A stretch of DNA of 64,000 bases from assembly GCA_018223385.1 (NCBI GenBank), contig JAGTTR010000009.1, forward strand, positions 62,001 through 126,000. The letters run 5' to 3'. Of the stretch, positions 24,585-33,544 are shown one piece after another. The position numbers were made by a program, and so were the translations under genes. This stretch comes from Oscillospiraceae bacterium Marseille-Q3528 (GTDB lineage: Bacteria > Bacillota > Clostridia > Lachnospirales > Lachnospiraceae). The notes under the pieces were generated by a model. That model was not told the DNA's origin. It saw only the letters and a program-made list of their open reading frames with translations, and searched no databases. How positions within the stretch are numbered: the first letter of the stretch is position 1; every line of letters starts with the position of its first letter.

Positions 24585-24830
24585 ATGGCAGTAAAGATCA
24601 GATTAAGAAGAATGGGTCAGAAGAAGGCTCCTTTCTATAGAATCATCGTAGCAGATTCCAGATCCCCGAGAGATGGCAGATTCATCGAGGAGATCGGTAC
24701 TTATGATCCGACCAGAGATCCGAGTGTATACAAGGTAAACGAGGAGCTTGCAAAGAAGTGGCTCGCTAACGGCGCTCAGCCGACCGAGACAGTAAGCAAG
24801 ATCTTCAAGATGGCCGGTATCGAAAAATAA
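24585..24830 (+). CDS. rpsP: 30S ribosomal protein S16
   Basis: The 81-residue basic protein starts [31 protein letters not shown], the S16 signature. It is an early-assembly protein of the small subunit. The start at 24585 is set by AAGGAGGTG 11 bases upstream; an earlier in-frame ATG at 24564 overlaps that site. Codon use is strongly biased. Gene order rpsP-khpA-rimM-trmD is conserved. Confidence 0.97.
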   Translation: MAVKIRLRRMGQKKAPFYRIIVADSRSPRDGRFIEEIGTYDPTRDPSVYKVNEELAKKWLANGAQPTETVSKIFKMAGIEK

Positions 24831-24850
24831 GACCTGTCGGAGGTGTCAGC

Positions 24851-25081
24851 GTGAAAGAATTAGTAGAAGTAATTGCAAAGTCGCTGGTAGATAACCCGGA
24901 TGAGGTCGTAGTCAATGAAACCGAGACAGACAAAGGCATTGTGGTAGAACTGCATGTGGCCCAGTCTGATATGGGCAAAGTCATTGGCAAGCAGGGGCGT
25001 ATTGCAAAGGCAATCCGTGCAGTCGTCAAGGCAGCGTCTTCCTCGGAAGACAAGAAAGTTGTCGTGGAGATATTACAGTAG
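24851..25081 (+). CDS. khpA: KH-domain RNA-binding protein KhpA
   Basis: The 76-residue product is a single KH domain with the RNA-binding GxxG loop in VIGKQGRIAKAIRAVVKAA. KhpA pairs with KhpB/EloR in Firmicutes and binds RNA, affecting cell elongation and division. It uses a GTG start at 24851 with GGAGGTG upstream. It lies between rpsP and rimM as in most Firmicutes. Confidence 0.93.
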   Translation: MKELVEVIAKSLVDNPDEVVVNETETDKGIVVELHVAQSDMGKVIGKQGRIAKAIRAVVKAASSSEDKKVVVEILQ

Positions 25082-25194
25082 CACGCAGACGGGAAACCTG
25101 AACATGGAGGGTGTTCCGGCGGGCAGGGTATACGATTATGCCCGGTTCGTTGGAGCGCTCTTTTTTCTTATATTGGATCACAGGAGAGAAGCAT

Positions 25195-25704
25195 TTGGAA
25201 GACAGATTTCAGGTAGGGGTCATTACCACGACCCACGGAGTACGGGGAGAAGTGAAAGTGTTCCCCACAACGGATGATGTGAAGCGGTTCAAACGGCTGA
25301 AAAAGGTCATCCTTGATACAGGAAAAGAAGAGAAGATCCTGGAGGTGGAGGGAGCCAGATTTATGAAAAATCTGGTGCTCCTGAAGTTCAAGGGATATGA
25401 TTCCATCAATGATATAGAGAAATATAAGGGCTGCAGCCTGTATGTGACAAGAGAGGATGCGGTGCGGCTGCGAAAGGATGAATACTTTGTGGCAGACCTC
25501 ATCGGCATGGAGGTGTTTCTGGAGGACGGCAGTGCTTTTGGAAAGCTGACGGATGTGATGACCACCGGCGCCAACGATGTGTATGTGATCACCATTGCCG
25601 ACAGGCGGGAGATCCTCGTTCCGGCCATCAAGGACTGTATCCTGTCGGTGGATCCGGAAGCGGGCAGAATGGAGATCCATCTGCTGCCGGGTCTGATGGA
25701 GTAA
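25195..25704 (+). CDS. rimM: Ribosome maturation factor RimM
   Basis: RimM binds S19 and helps 16S rRNA maturation in the 30S head. The family N terminus (FQVGVITTTHGVRGEVKVFPTTDD) begins right after a TTG at 25195, which has AGGAG eight bases upstream. An upstream GTG at 25111 sits directly against its purine tract and would add 28 non-family residues, so TTG is preferred, giving 169 residues. The C-terminal PRC-barrel region includes DEYFVADLIGMEVFLEDG and ILVPAIKDCILSVD. It is followed by trmD after 10 bases. Confidence 0.93.
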   Translation: MEDRFQVGVITTTHGVRGEVKVFPTTDDVKRFKRLKKVILDTGKEEKILEVEGARFMKNLVLLKFKGYDSINDIEKYKGCSLYVTREDAVRLRKDEYFVADLIGMEVFLEDGSAFGKLTDVMTTGANDVYVITIADRREILVPAIKDCILSVDPEAGRMEIHLLPGLME

Positions 25705-25714
25705 GGAGAAAACA

Positions 25715-26458
25715 ATGAATTATCACGTATTAACGCTGTTTCCGGAAATGATCGAGCAGGGGCTGCATACGAGTATCATCGGCAGAGCCATGGAGAAGGG
25801 ACTGCTTTCTCTGGATGCCGTCAACATCCGGGATTTTTCCACGGACAAGCACAAACGGGTGGATGATTATATTTACGGTGGCGGCGCGGGCCTTCTCATG
25901 CAGGCGGAGCCGGTGTATCAGGCCTATCTGTCGGTAAAGGAGAAGATCGGAAAGGCGCCCCGGGTCATCTATATGACGCCCCAGGGACAGGTGTTCCATC
26001 AGAAGCTGGCGGAGGAGCTGGCACAGGAGGAGAACCTGGTGTTCCTCTGCGGCCACTATGAGGGCATCGACGAGCGGGTGCTGGAGGAGATCGTGACGGA
26101 TAACGTGTCCATCGGCGATTATGTGCTCACCGGCGGGGAGCTGCCTGCCATGGTCATGATCGATGCCATTTCCCGGCATGTGCCCGGGGTTCTGAACAAT
26201 GAGGATTCCGCCGGGGAGGACTCTTTCAGCAACCAGCTGCTGGAATATCCCCAGTACAGCCGTCCGGAGGTGTGGCATGACAAACAGGTGCCGCCGGTAT
26301 TGCTCTCCGGCCATCATGGCAAGGTGGATGCCTGGAGGCGGGAACAGTCGCTGCTGCGCACCTTTCAGCGGCGGCCGGAGCTTCTGGAGAGGGCAGATCT
26401 GTCCGAACAGGACTGGAAATTCCTGGAACGGCTGCGCAGCCTGGAGGATAAAACGTGA
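25715..26458 (+). CDS. trmD: tRNA (guanine-N1)-methyltransferase TrmD
   Basis: TrmD methylates G37 of tRNAs with SAM, preventing frameshifts. The 247-residue product starts with YHVLTLFPEMIEQ and contains DDYIYGGGAGLLMQAEP. The trefoil-knot SAM site LCGHYEGIDERV and GDYVLTGGELPAMVMIDAISR are clear, as is the C-terminal DNA-helical tail. Its stop overlaps the asparaginase start by four bases (GTGA). Confidence 0.98.
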   Translation: MNYHVLTLFPEMIEQGLHTSIIGRAMEKGLLSLDAVNIRDFSTDKHKRVDDYIYGGGAGLLMQAEPVYQAYLSVKEKIGKAPRVIYMTPQGQVFHQKLAEELAQEENLVFLCGHYEGIDERVLEEIVTDNVSIGDYVLTGGELPAMVMIDAISRHVPGVLNNEDSAGEDSFSNQLLEYPQYSRPEVWHDKQVPPVLLSGHHGKVDAWRREQSLLRTFQRRPELLERADLSEQDWKFLERLRSLEDKT

Positions 26459-27447
26459 AGAAGATTTTTTTGATTGCCACAGGAGGAACCATTGCTTCCA
26501 GGGAAGGGAAGAATGGTCTGACACCGGAGCTTTCCCTGGAGCAGCTTTTACAGTATGTGCCGCAGATCCGGGAGCTTTGCCGGGTCAGAGCAGTACAGCC
26601 CATGAATCTGGACAGCACGAACATGCAGCCGTCTGACTGGCTCTGTCTGGCAAAGCTGATCAGGAATGTGTATGAAAAGTATGATGGCTTTGTGATCCTG
26701 CACGGAACCGATACGATGGCTTATACGGCGGCCGCTTTGTCATATCTGATCCAGAACAGCAGGAAACCGATTGTGCTGACGGGTGCGCAGAAGCCCATTG
26801 ACCAGGATATTACCGATGCCAGAAGTAATGTGCTGCAGAGTGTACGTTATGTATGTGATGACAGGGCATCGGATGTAAATTTTGTATTCAACGGGGAAGT
26901 AATTGCCGGAACAAGAGGAAGAAAGATCCGGACGAAGAGCTTCAATGCTTTTTCCAGTGTGGATTATCCGCATCTGGCAGTTATCCGGGAAAATCATATC
27001 ATCCATTATATTACCCGTTCCATGAATGCACCGGTGACCTGGTATGATGCATTGAATGATAAGGTATTTGTGCTGAAGCTGATTCCGGGACTGTCGGCAG
27101 ACATTCTGGACTATCTGGCGGAACGTTATGAAGCCGTGGTCATCGAAGGGTTTGGTATCGGTGGAGTGCCCAGCACAGAACGACAGAAATTCTGTGAGAA
27201 GATTACCACTTTCCTTGATAAGGGCAGGACACTGGTTATTACCACGCAGGTACCGCTGGAAGGCAGCGACCTGAGTGTGTATGAGGTGGGAAGACTGTTC
27301 CGGAAGGATGAACGGGTACTGGAAGCCTATAATATGACACTGGAAGCCATTGTGACCAAGCTGATGTGGTTACTGGCGTGTACGAAGAACCGTCAGGAGC
27401 TGGCGAGACGGTTTTATGAAGAGATAAATTACGATATTTGTTTATAA
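26455..27447 (+). CDS. L-asparaginase, type I-like
   Basis: The enzyme hydrolyses asparagine to aspartate and ammonia. The 330-residue product has both active-site motifs: IATGGTIASREG near the N terminus with the nucleophilic threonine, and LHGTDTMAYTAAALSYL (about 81-97) with the Thr-Asp pair. The lysine in RGRKIRTKSFNAFSS completes the usual set. No signal peptide is seen, so it should be cytoplasmic. It uses a GTG start overlapping the trmD stop, so it is translationally coupled, although trmD and rplS are adjacent in most bacteria. Its base composition looks lower in GC than trmD, hinting at insertion into the operon. Confidence 0.9.
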   Translation: MKKIFLIATGGTIASREGKNGLTPELSLEQLLQYVPQIRELCRVRAVQPMNLDSTNMQPSDWLCLAKLIRNVYEKYDGFVILHGTDTMAYTAAALSYLIQNSRKPIVLTGAQKPIDQDITDARSNVLQSVRYVCDDRASDVNFVFNGEVIAGTRGRKIRTKSFNAFSSVDYPHLAVIRENHIIHYITRSMNAPVTWYDALNDKVFVLKLIPGLSADILDYLAERYEAVVIEGFGIGGVPSTERQKFCEKITTFLDKGRTLVITTQVPLEGSDLSVYEVGRLFRKDERVLEAYNMTLEAIVTKLMWLLACTKNRQELARRFYEEINYDICL

Positions 27448-27460
27448 AAACCTTGCATAT

Positions 27461-27489
27461 TTGACAGATATATGCTATCATTCAATAGT
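27461..27489 (+). promoter_or_regulatory. Putative promoter of rplS
   Basis: TTGACA at 27461-27466 followed after 17 bases by AATAGT at 27484-27489. The -35 is perfect and the -10 weak. The remaining leader of about 65 bases before rplS could hold an autoregulatory L19 leader but no structure was confirmed. Confidence 0.5.
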
Positions 27490-27558
27490 TGCGAAGAATA
27501 GATGGTCCTCTGTTACGTTTATGTATTAAGAACATCCAAATAATAAGGAGGCACACAG

Positions 27559-27906
27559 ATGAACGAAATCATCAAGAGCATTGAAGACGCTCAGTTAAAA
27601 GCAGAAGCACCGCAGTTTAATGTCGGTGACACCGTAAAAGTATACGGTAAGATCAAAGAGGGTAACCGTGAGAGAATCCAGGTATTCGAGGGCACAGTCC
27701 TGAAAAAGCAGGGCGGCGGCGCAAGAGAGACCTTTACTGTGAGAAAGACTTCCAACGGCATCGGCGTAGAGAAGACATGGCCGCTGCATTCTCCTAATGT
27801 AGAGAAGGTGGAAGTGATCCGCAGAGGTAAGGTAAGACGTGCGAAACTGAACTACTTAAGAGACCGTGTTGGTAAGAAGGCAAGGGTTAAAGAGTTAGTA
27901 AAATAA
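27559..27906 (+). CDS. rplS: 50S ribosomal protein L19
   Basis: The 115-residue protein has the L19 pattern: [73 protein letters not shown] and a lysine-rich end. L19 sits at the subunit interface of the ribosome. AAGGAGG precedes the ATG. It has its own promoter and terminator. Confidence 0.98.
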   Translation: MNEIIKSIEDAQLKAEAPQFNVGDTVKVYGKIKEGNRERIQVFEGTVLKKQGGGARETFTVRKTSNGIGVEKTWPLHSPNVEKVEVIRRGKVRRAKLNYLRDRVGKKARVKELVK

Positions 27907-27915
27907 TGATCTGGA

Positions 27916-27957
27916 AGAGGGACAAATACATAATGTATCTTGTCCCTTTTTTTCTAC
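27916..27957 (+). terminator. Rho-independent terminator after rplS
   Basis: GAGGGACAAATACAT pairs with ATGTATCTTGTCCC (one mismatch), followed by TTTTTTTTCT. It lies 14 bases before lepB, so lepB depends on read-through or an undetected promoter. Confidence 0.85.
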
Positions 27958-27970
27958 AGGCAGGGGAAAT

Positions 27971-28549
27971 ATGCGAAGAAGACGGAGAAGATACACCAGG
28001 GGAAAAAAAGAGAGCAAATGGAACATGAACATGCTGGGAAATATCCTACTGTGGATTTTTCAGATCGCAGTGGTTCTTCTCATGGCGTTTGTGCTCGTAT
28101 TTTATGCGGGCGAACAGATCAGCAACATCGGAGATTCCATGTCACCCACCCTGGAGAACGGGGATGTGGTGCTGGTGAACCGTTTTGTATATAAAGTGAC
28201 CTCCCCGAAGCAGGGCGACCTGGTCGTATTTCGGCCCAACGGCAACGTGAATGCCCATTTTTATATCAAGCGGGTGGTGGCCGGGCCGGGGGACACCGTA
28301 CAGATCAGGGACGGTTTTCTCTATGTCAATGACGAACTGATGACAGACCTGCCCTTCGGACGGATCTCCAACGCCGGTATGGTGGAGGACACCGTAACGG
28401 TCGGAAGTGAGGAATATTTTGTGATCGGAGACAACCCCGACAGCAGTGAGGACAGCAGATACACGGATATCGGCAATGTGAAGCTGTCCGATATCGAGGG
28501 AAAGGCGTGGTATGTCCTTTCACCGCGGGCACGCAGAGGGAAGCTTTAG
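27971..28549 (+). CDS. lepB: Type I signal peptidase
   Basis: This membrane-anchored serine protease removes signal peptides. The 192-residue product has a very basic start (MRRRRRRYTRGKKESK), one transmembrane helix (about 25-47), the catalytic serine in GDSMSPTLENGD and the catalytic lysine in YIKRVVAGPGDTV. It ends with the GDNPDSSEDSR box. A second signal peptidase gene lies at 29440-30015 with rbgA between them. The two differ enough to have different preferences or regulation. Confidence 0.93.
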   Translation: MRRRRRRYTRGKKESKWNMNMLGNILLWIFQIAVVLLMAFVLVFYAGEQISNIGDSMSPTLENGDVVLVNRFVYKVTSPKQGDLVVFRPNGNVNAHFYIKRVVAGPGDTVQIRDGFLYVNDELMTDLPFGRISNAGMVEDTVTVGSEEYFVIGDNPDSSEDSRYTDIGNVKLSDIEGKAWYVLSPRARRGKL

Positions 28550-28572
28550 ATCCAGGACAGGAGTGGAAAAAT

Positions 28573-29436
28573 ATGCAGTATCAGTGGTATCCGGGGCACA
28601 TGACGAAGGCAAAGCGCATGATGCAGGAGAATATCAAGCTGGTGGACCTGATTATCGAGCTGGTGGATGCCCGGATCCCGTACAGCAGCCGGAATCCGGA
28701 CATTGATGAGCTGGGCAGAAATAAAGCGCGGCTGATCCTGCTGAACAAGGCAGATCTGGCCGATGAGGCAGCCAATGCGGCGTGGACGAAAGCGCTGGAG
28801 GCAACGGGGGCAGTGGTGGTGAAGGCCAATTCCCGCTCCGGTGCGGGCTTGAAAGCCGTCCAGGGCGCTGTGGCGGAGGCATGTAAGGAAAAGATCGAGC
28901 GGGACAGAAGACGGGGCATCAAGAACCGGCCGGTACGTGCCATGGTGGCGGGGATCCCCAACGTGGGAAAATCCACGTTTATCAACAGCTATGCGGGAAA
29001 AGCCTGCGCAAAGACGGGCAATAAGCCGGGTGTCACCAGAGGCGCGCAGTGGATCAAGCTGAACCGGCAGCTGGAGCTTCTGGATACGCCGGGTATCCTC
29101 TGGCCCCGGTTTGAAAATCAGGAGGTGGGTTTCCGTCTGGCACTCATCGGTTCCATCCGGGATGAGGTGCTGAACACAGAGGAAATGGCCTTTACGTTTT
29201 TGCAGTTTTTGCGGGCAAATTATCCGGGACTGCTGCAGCAGCGCTATGAGATCGAAGAGTCCGACGATGCACTGGAAAATTTGAACCGGATCGCGGAAAA
29301 TAGACTTTGCCGTTTAAAGGGAAATATGTTAGACTTAAAAAAGGCATCAGACATTGTGATCGATGACTTCAGAAGCGGACGGCTGGGAAGAATCACACTG
29401 GAATTCCCGGATGGCGTCGGCCAGGAAAAGGACTAA
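28573..29436 (+). CDS. rbgA: Ribosome biogenesis GTPase RbgA (YlqF)
   Basis: RbgA is a circularly permuted GTPase needed for late assembly of the 50S subunit. In the 287-residue product the G4 motif NKADL comes first, then G1 GIPNVGKSTFINS and G3 DTPGILWP, confirming the permutation. The N terminus MQYQWYPGHMTKAKRMMQE is the family signature. The C-terminal ANTAR-like helical region ends near FRSGRLGRITLE. The ATG at 28573 is chosen over an upstream in-frame start inside lepB. Confidence 0.96.
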   Translation: MQYQWYPGHMTKAKRMMQENIKLVDLIIELVDARIPYSSRNPDIDELGRNKARLILLNKADLADEAANAAWTKALEATGAVVVKANSRSGAGLKAVQGAVAEACKEKIERDRRRGIKNRPVRAMVAGIPNVGKSTFINSYAGKACAKTGNKPGVTRGAQWIKLNRQLELLDTPGILWPRFENQEVGFRLALIGSIRDEVLNTEEMAFTFLQFLRANYPGLLQQRYEIEESDDALENLNRIAENRLCRLKGNMLDLKKASDIVIDDFRSGRLGRITLEFPDGVGQEKD

Positions 29437-29439
29437 AGC

Positions 29440-30015
29440 ATGAAACAGATGACGGATTCAAAGAAGGAAAAACGGACTGACGGGGTGTACCGGGAGATTT
29501 TCAGCATGATGTTTTACCTGATTTTTGTTGTGGCGGCAACGCTGCTGATCATCCGGTTTGTGGGACAGCGGACAGAGGTCAGTGGCCATTCCATGGAGGA
29601 TACGCTGGATGACGGCGACAATCTGATCGTGGATAAGCTTACTTACCGGTTCAGGGATCCGGTGCGGTACGACATTATTGTTTTTCCGTATAAATATAAA
29701 GAAGACACGTACTATATCAAGCGGATCATCGGGCTTCCCGGGGAGATGGTACAGATCACCGAGGAGGGGAATATCCTCATCAACGGGGAGATCCTGGAGG
29801 AATCCTACGGCCGGGAGGTTATGAAGAGCCCGGGTATTGCGGCGGATCCCATCATTCTCGGAGAAGATGAATATTTTGTGCTGGGAGACAACCGAAACGC
29901 CAGCGCAGACAGCCGGGATCCCAGCGTAGGTGTCATTTCCGGTAAGGATATCGTGGGCAGAGCGTGGCTGCGCATCTGGCCGCTGAACAAGTTCGGTATT
30001 TTGAAACATCAGTAA
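29440..30015 (+). CDS. lepB: Type I signal peptidase (second copy)
   Basis: The 191-residue product has a transmembrane helix (about 20-42), the catalytic serine in SGHSMEDTLDDGD, the catalytic lysine in YIKRIIGLPGEMV and the conserved GDNRNASADSRD box. It therefore has all signal peptidase I features, and is closer to the consensus than the first copy. It starts 3 bases after rbgA, so translation is probably coupled. Two copies in one operon are common in Clostridia. Confidence 0.95.
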   Translation: MKQMTDSKKEKRTDGVYREIFSMMFYLIFVVAATLLIIRFVGQRTEVSGHSMEDTLDDGDNLIVDKLTYRFRDPVRYDIIVFPYKYKEDTYYIKRIIGLPGEMVQITEEGNILINGEILEESYGREVMKSPGIAADPIILGEDEYFVLGDNRNASADSRDPSVGVISGKDIVGRAWLRIWPLNKFGILKHQ

Positions 30016-30050
30016 TGAGATAAAGGCATGTGACAGAAGGAAAGCAGACG

Positions 30051-30080
30051 GCAGCTCCCCGTTTCGGGGGGCTGTTTTTA
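30051..30080 (+). terminator. Terminator between lepB and rnhB
   Basis: CAGCTCCCC at 30052-30060 pairs with GGGGGGCTG ending near 30074, followed by TTTTTA. The stem is compact and strong. Confidence 0.7.
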
Positions 30081-30093
30081 CACGGAGGTATTT

Positions 30094-30852
30094 ATGGGAA
30101 AAACAATAGGGGAAATCCGGGAGCTGTTCCGGCAGGCAGATGCCGTGACCGGGGCAAAGCTGGTGGAAGAATACAGGGAAGATCAGCGGGCCGGGGTGCG
30201 CAAAGTCTGTGAGGCATTTTTGAAGTCTCAGGAAAAAATGGCACAGGAGATGGCGCGGCTGGAGCAGATGAGCAGCTTTGAAAAGGAGTATAGCGCCTAT
30301 TCGGCTATCTGCGGCATTGACGAGGCTGGAAGAGGGCCGCTGGCAGGGCCGGTGGTGGCCGGTGCAGTGATCCTGCCGAAGGGATGTAAGATTCCCTATG
30401 TCAACGACTCCAAAAAGCTTTCCGCAAAAAAACGGGAAGAGCTCTATGATGTGATCATGGAACAGGCAGTGGCAGTGGGCGTGGGATTTTCCACGCCGGA
30501 GCGCATCGACGAGATCAATATTTTACAGGCTACTTATGAGGCCATGCGGGAGGCCATCGGCAAGCTGTCGGTGCAGCCGGATCTGCTGCTCAACGACGCG
30601 GTGACGATCCCCCAGGTGCCGGTGCGGCAGGTGCCCATCATCCACGGGGATGCTAGAAGCATTTCCATTGCGGCGGCCAGCATCATCGCCAAGGTGACCA
30701 GGGACCGGCTCATGCTGGAGTACGACCAGCTGTTCCCGGCCTATGATTTCGCTTCCAACAAAGGGTATGGATCGGCGGAGCATATTCAGGCACTGAAAAC
30801 CGTGGGGCCCTGCCCCATCCACAGGAGGAGTTTTATTGGACACTTCGTATAA
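30094..30852 (+). CDS. rnhB: Ribonuclease HII
   Basis: RNase HII nicks RNA in RNA-DNA hybrids and removes misincorporated ribonucleotides. The 252-residue product has an N-terminal helical extension of about 70 residues, typical of Firmicute RnhB, then the catalytic core. The core starts GIDEAGRGPLAGPVVAGAVIL, with the acidic pair Asp-Glu. NDSKKLSAKKREELY and a later acidic site in LLNDAVTIPQ follow, and it ends ACxxTVGPCPIHRRSF-like. It overlaps yraN by 17 bases. Confidence 0.96.
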   Translation: MGKTIGEIRELFRQADAVTGAKLVEEYREDQRAGVRKVCEAFLKSQEKMAQEMARLEQMSSFEKEYSAYSAICGIDEAGRGPLAGPVVAGAVILPKGCKIPYVNDSKKLSAKKREELYDVIMEQAVAVGVGFSTPERIDEINILQATYEAMREAIGKLSVQPDLLLNDAVTIPQVPVRQVPIIHGDARSISIAAASIIAKVTRDRLMLEYDQLFPAYDFASNKGYGSAEHIQALKTVGPCPIHRRSFIGHFV

Positions 30853-31222
30853 AATTAACACCCGCCGTATCGGCACGGCCCATGAGCGGCAGGCAGAAAC
30901 TTTTCTGAAAGAAAAGGGCTACCGGATTGTGGCCCGGAATTACCGGTGCCGTTCGGGAGAGATCGATCTCATTGCCCGGGACGGGGAATGTCTGGTGTTC
31001 GTGGAGGTGCGCTACCGGACGGACACCGGAAAAGGGCATCCGCTGGAGACGGTGGATATGCGTAAGCAGCGGCGGATCAGCAGAGTGTCAGATGTGTACC
31101 GCTATCAGAATCATGTCGGTATGGATACATCGGTGCGTTACGATGTGGTGGCGGTTCTGGGGGAAGAACTGGTGCACGTGGAGAATGCGTTTCCTTATGC
31201 AGGAGCTGCAGCGTACAGATGA
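30836..31222 (+). CDS. yraN: YraN/UPF0102 family endonuclease-like protein
   Basis: UPF0102 proteins have a restriction-endonuclease-like fold; the cellular role is not established. The 128-residue product shows the family core: GTAHERQAETFLKEKGYRIVARNYRCRSGEIDLIARDGECLVFVEVRYR. It contains the Asp and the Glu-x-Arg of the nuclease-like motif, then the basic ETVDMRKQRRISR. It uses TTG at 30836, with AGGAGGAG five bases upstream and inside the rnhB end. The rnhB-yraN pair is conserved. Confidence 0.9.
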   Translation: MDTSYKINTRRIGTAHERQAETFLKEKGYRIVARNYRCRSGEIDLIARDGECLVFVEVRYRTDTGKGHPLETVDMRKQRRISRVSDVYRYQNHVGMDTSVRYDVVAVLGEELVHVENAFPYAGAAAYR

Positions 31223-31304
31223 AATAGATTGTGTGATCGCCAAAAAGCAGACATGATGCACCGAGTGGGAATCAAAAGGGCAGAATCAGGAAAGGACAAA
31301 AGAC

Positions 31305-32171
31305 ATGCGGACAGACTGGATACGAAGAGCAAAGGAGCAGGACCGACAGATTGAGGAAGTACAGCACGCCGAAGTGCCGTTGCTGGAATTCCCGCTGTTG
31401 CGAGAGACCGGGATGGTGGTACATGGATTCACCACCCGGGAGGGCGGCGTCAGCGAGGGTATTTTTTCTTCCATGAATTTAAGCTTCACCAGAGGGGACG
31501 ACCCGGCACGGGTAAAAGAAAATTACCGGCGGGCAGCGGCGGCGCTGGGGGTACCGGCAGAGCATATCGTCTGTTCGGATCAGACCCACACGACAAATGT
31601 GCGGCATGTGACCATGGACGACCGGGGAAAAGGCGTGTTCCGGGAGAAGGATTACCGGGATGTGGACGGCCTCATCACCGATACGCCGGGGCTGGTGCTG
31701 GCCACCTTTTTTGCGGACTGTGTGCCGCTGTTTTTCGTGGATCCGGTGCGGCGCTGCATCGGCCTGTCCCATTCCGGTTGGAAGGGAACGGCGGCAAGGA
31801 TGGGCGCAAGGACGGTGGAGGCCATGACCGAGACCTTTGGCAGCAACCCGGCGGATATCCGGGCAGCCATCGGGCCTTCCATCTGCGTGGACTGTTATGA
31901 GGTCAGCGAGGATGTGATCCAGGCGTTTGCGAAAAACTATGACCGGGCAGTGATGAAAGAGATCTGCTATCGAAAAGAAAATGGAAAATATCAGCTGAAT
32001 CTGTGGGAGGCCAACCGGCACGTCCTGCTGGCGGCGGGGATTTTGCCGGAACATCTGGCGGTGACGGACATCTGTACGTGCTGCAACCCGACCCGGCTGT
32101 TTTCTCACCGGGCCAGCCAGGGAAAGCGGGGGAATCTGGCGGCTTTCCTTGCAATTTCAGACGGTATTTAG
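31305..32171 (+). CDS. pgeF: PgeF/YfiH family multicopper-oxidase-like (laccase domain) protein
   Basis: This family, formerly laccase-like, includes purine nucleoside phosphorylase or deaminase activities and a peptidoglycan-editing role in E. coli. The 288-residue product has HGFTTREGGVSEGIFSSMNL, the metal/active-site cysteine in FFADCVPLFFVDP, the histidine motif LSHSGWKGTAARMG, and the late DICTCCNPTRLFSHRAS block. A charged N terminus of about 35 residues precedes the family core. A role in nucleoside salvage is plausible but not shown. Confidence 0.9.
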   Translation: MRTDWIRRAKEQDRQIEEVQHAEVPLLEFPLLRETGMVVHGFTTREGGVSEGIFSSMNLSFTRGDDPARVKENYRRAAAALGVPAEHIVCSDQTHTTNVRHVTMDDRGKGVFREKDYRDVDGLITDTPGLVLATFFADCVPLFFVDPVRRCIGLSHSGWKGTAARMGARTVEAMTETFGSNPADIRAAIGPSICVDCYEVSEDVIQAFAKNYDRAVMKEICYRKENGKYQLNLWEANRHVLLAAGILPEHLAVTDICTCCNPTRLFSHRASQGKRGNLAAFLAISDGI

Positions 32172-32197
32172 TATGATAAATAACGAGGTGTCACACA

Positions 32198-33544
32198 ATG
32201 AAGAAACAGGACGGACAGCTGACGGGACATGTCATTGATGGCATTGAACCGGGCAGTATCGCGGAGGAGCTGGAGATTGAACCGGGAGATACCCTGGTCA
32301 GTGTCAATGGCAGTCCGATCACGGATGTCTTTGACTACCAGTATCTGACCAACGAGGAATATCTGGAGATCCTCATCCGCAAGGCGGACGGCGAGGAATG
32401 GGAGCTGGAGATCGAGAAGGAATTCGAGGAAGATCTGGGGCTCATTTTCGAGAATGGTCTGATGGATGAATACCGCTCCTGCCGGAACAAATGTGTCTTC
32501 TGTTTCATTGACCAGATGCCGCCGGGCATGCGGGAAACGCTGTATTTCAAGGATGACGACTCCCGTCTTTCTTTTTTACAGGGGAACTATGTGACACTGA
32601 CCAATATGAGTGACAAGGATATTGACCGGATCGTGCAGTATCATCTGGCGCCCATCAATATTTCCTTTCAGACCACAAACCCGGAACTGCGCTGCAAGAT
32701 GCTGCACAACCGGTTTGCCGGGGAAGCGCTGAAAAAGGTACAGAAGCTGTATGAGGCCGGGATCGAGATGAACGGCCAGATCGTGCTCTGCAAGGGGCTG
32801 AACGACGGCCCGGAGCTGGAACGGTCCATCCGGGATCTGTCGGCGTATCTACCCCATCTGCAAAGCGTGTCCATTGTGCCGGTGGGCCTGACCAAATACC
32901 GGGAAGGCTTATACCCCATGGTGCCCTTTACCAAAGAGGAGGCCAGGGCGGTGACGGCGCTGGTACACGACTGGCAGGAGAAGCTGTATGCCAAATGGGG
33001 AACCCATTTCATCCACTGCGGTGATGAATGGTACATTTTGTCGGAGGAGGACATGCCTGCGGCAGAGACGTACGACGGCTACCTGCAGCTGGAAAACGGG
33101 GTGGGCATGACGAGACTTTTGCTGGACGAGGTGGATGACGCGCTGGCGGAGGAGACCGGGGATGACAGGAAGCGTCATCTGGTGCTGGCCACCGGCGTGC
33201 TGGCCGGGCCGTTCATGAAGCGGATCGTGGCGCAGATACAGCAGAAATTTCCTGGTATCCATGCAGATGTGCGGGTGATCCGCAATGATTTTTTCGGGGA
33301 GAAGATTACTGTGGCAGGCCTTCTTACTGCCCGGGATCTCATTGCCCAGCTTTCAGGCACGCTGGACGGCGCCGAGCGGCTGCTCATTCCGTCGGTGATG
33401 CTGAAAAATGATGAGCCGATTTTTCTGGATGATATGTCGCTGGATGCATTTTCAGAGGCTTTACACATCCCGGTCACTGTCGTAGAATCAGGGGGACAGG
33501 ATCTGGTGGATGCCATTATAAATATAGAAGGAGAACAGATATGA
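32198..33544 (+). CDS. DUF512 family protein: PDZ domain plus radical-SAM-like core
   Basis: The 448-residue product begins with a PDZ-like domain (about 10-70: [27 protein letters not shown]). A cysteine cluster [32 protein letters not shown] (from about 95) resembles radical-SAM CxxxCxxC. The rest matches the DUF512 family, including [15 protein letters not shown], a MLHNRFAG segment and a late [13 protein letters not shown] motif. The function is not established; its position before der, with a four-base ATGA overlap, suggests a ribosome or GTPase-related role. GAGGTG precedes the start. It is cytoplasmic, with no signal peptide. Confidence 0.88.
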   Translation: MKKQDGQLTGHVIDGIEPGSIAEELEIEPGDTLVSVNGSPITDVFDYQYLTNEEYLEILIRKADGEEWELEIEKEFEEDLGLIFENGLMDEYRSCRNKCVFCFIDQMPPGMRETLYFKDDDSRLSFLQGNYVTLTNMSDKDIDRIVQYHLAPINISFQTTNPELRCKMLHNRFAGEALKKVQKLYEAGIEMNGQIVLCKGLNDGPELERSIRDLSAYLPHLQSVSIVPVGLTKYREGLYPMVPFTKEEARAVTALVHDWQEKLYAKWGTHFIHCGDEWYILSEEDMPAAETYDGYLQLENGVGMTRLLLDEVDDALAEETGDDRKRHLVLATGVLAGPFMKRIVAQIQQKFPGIHADVRVIRNDFFGEKITVAGLLTARDLIAQLSGTLDGAERLLIPSVMLKNDEPIFLDDMSLDAFSEALHIPVTVVESGGQDLVDAIINIEGEQI

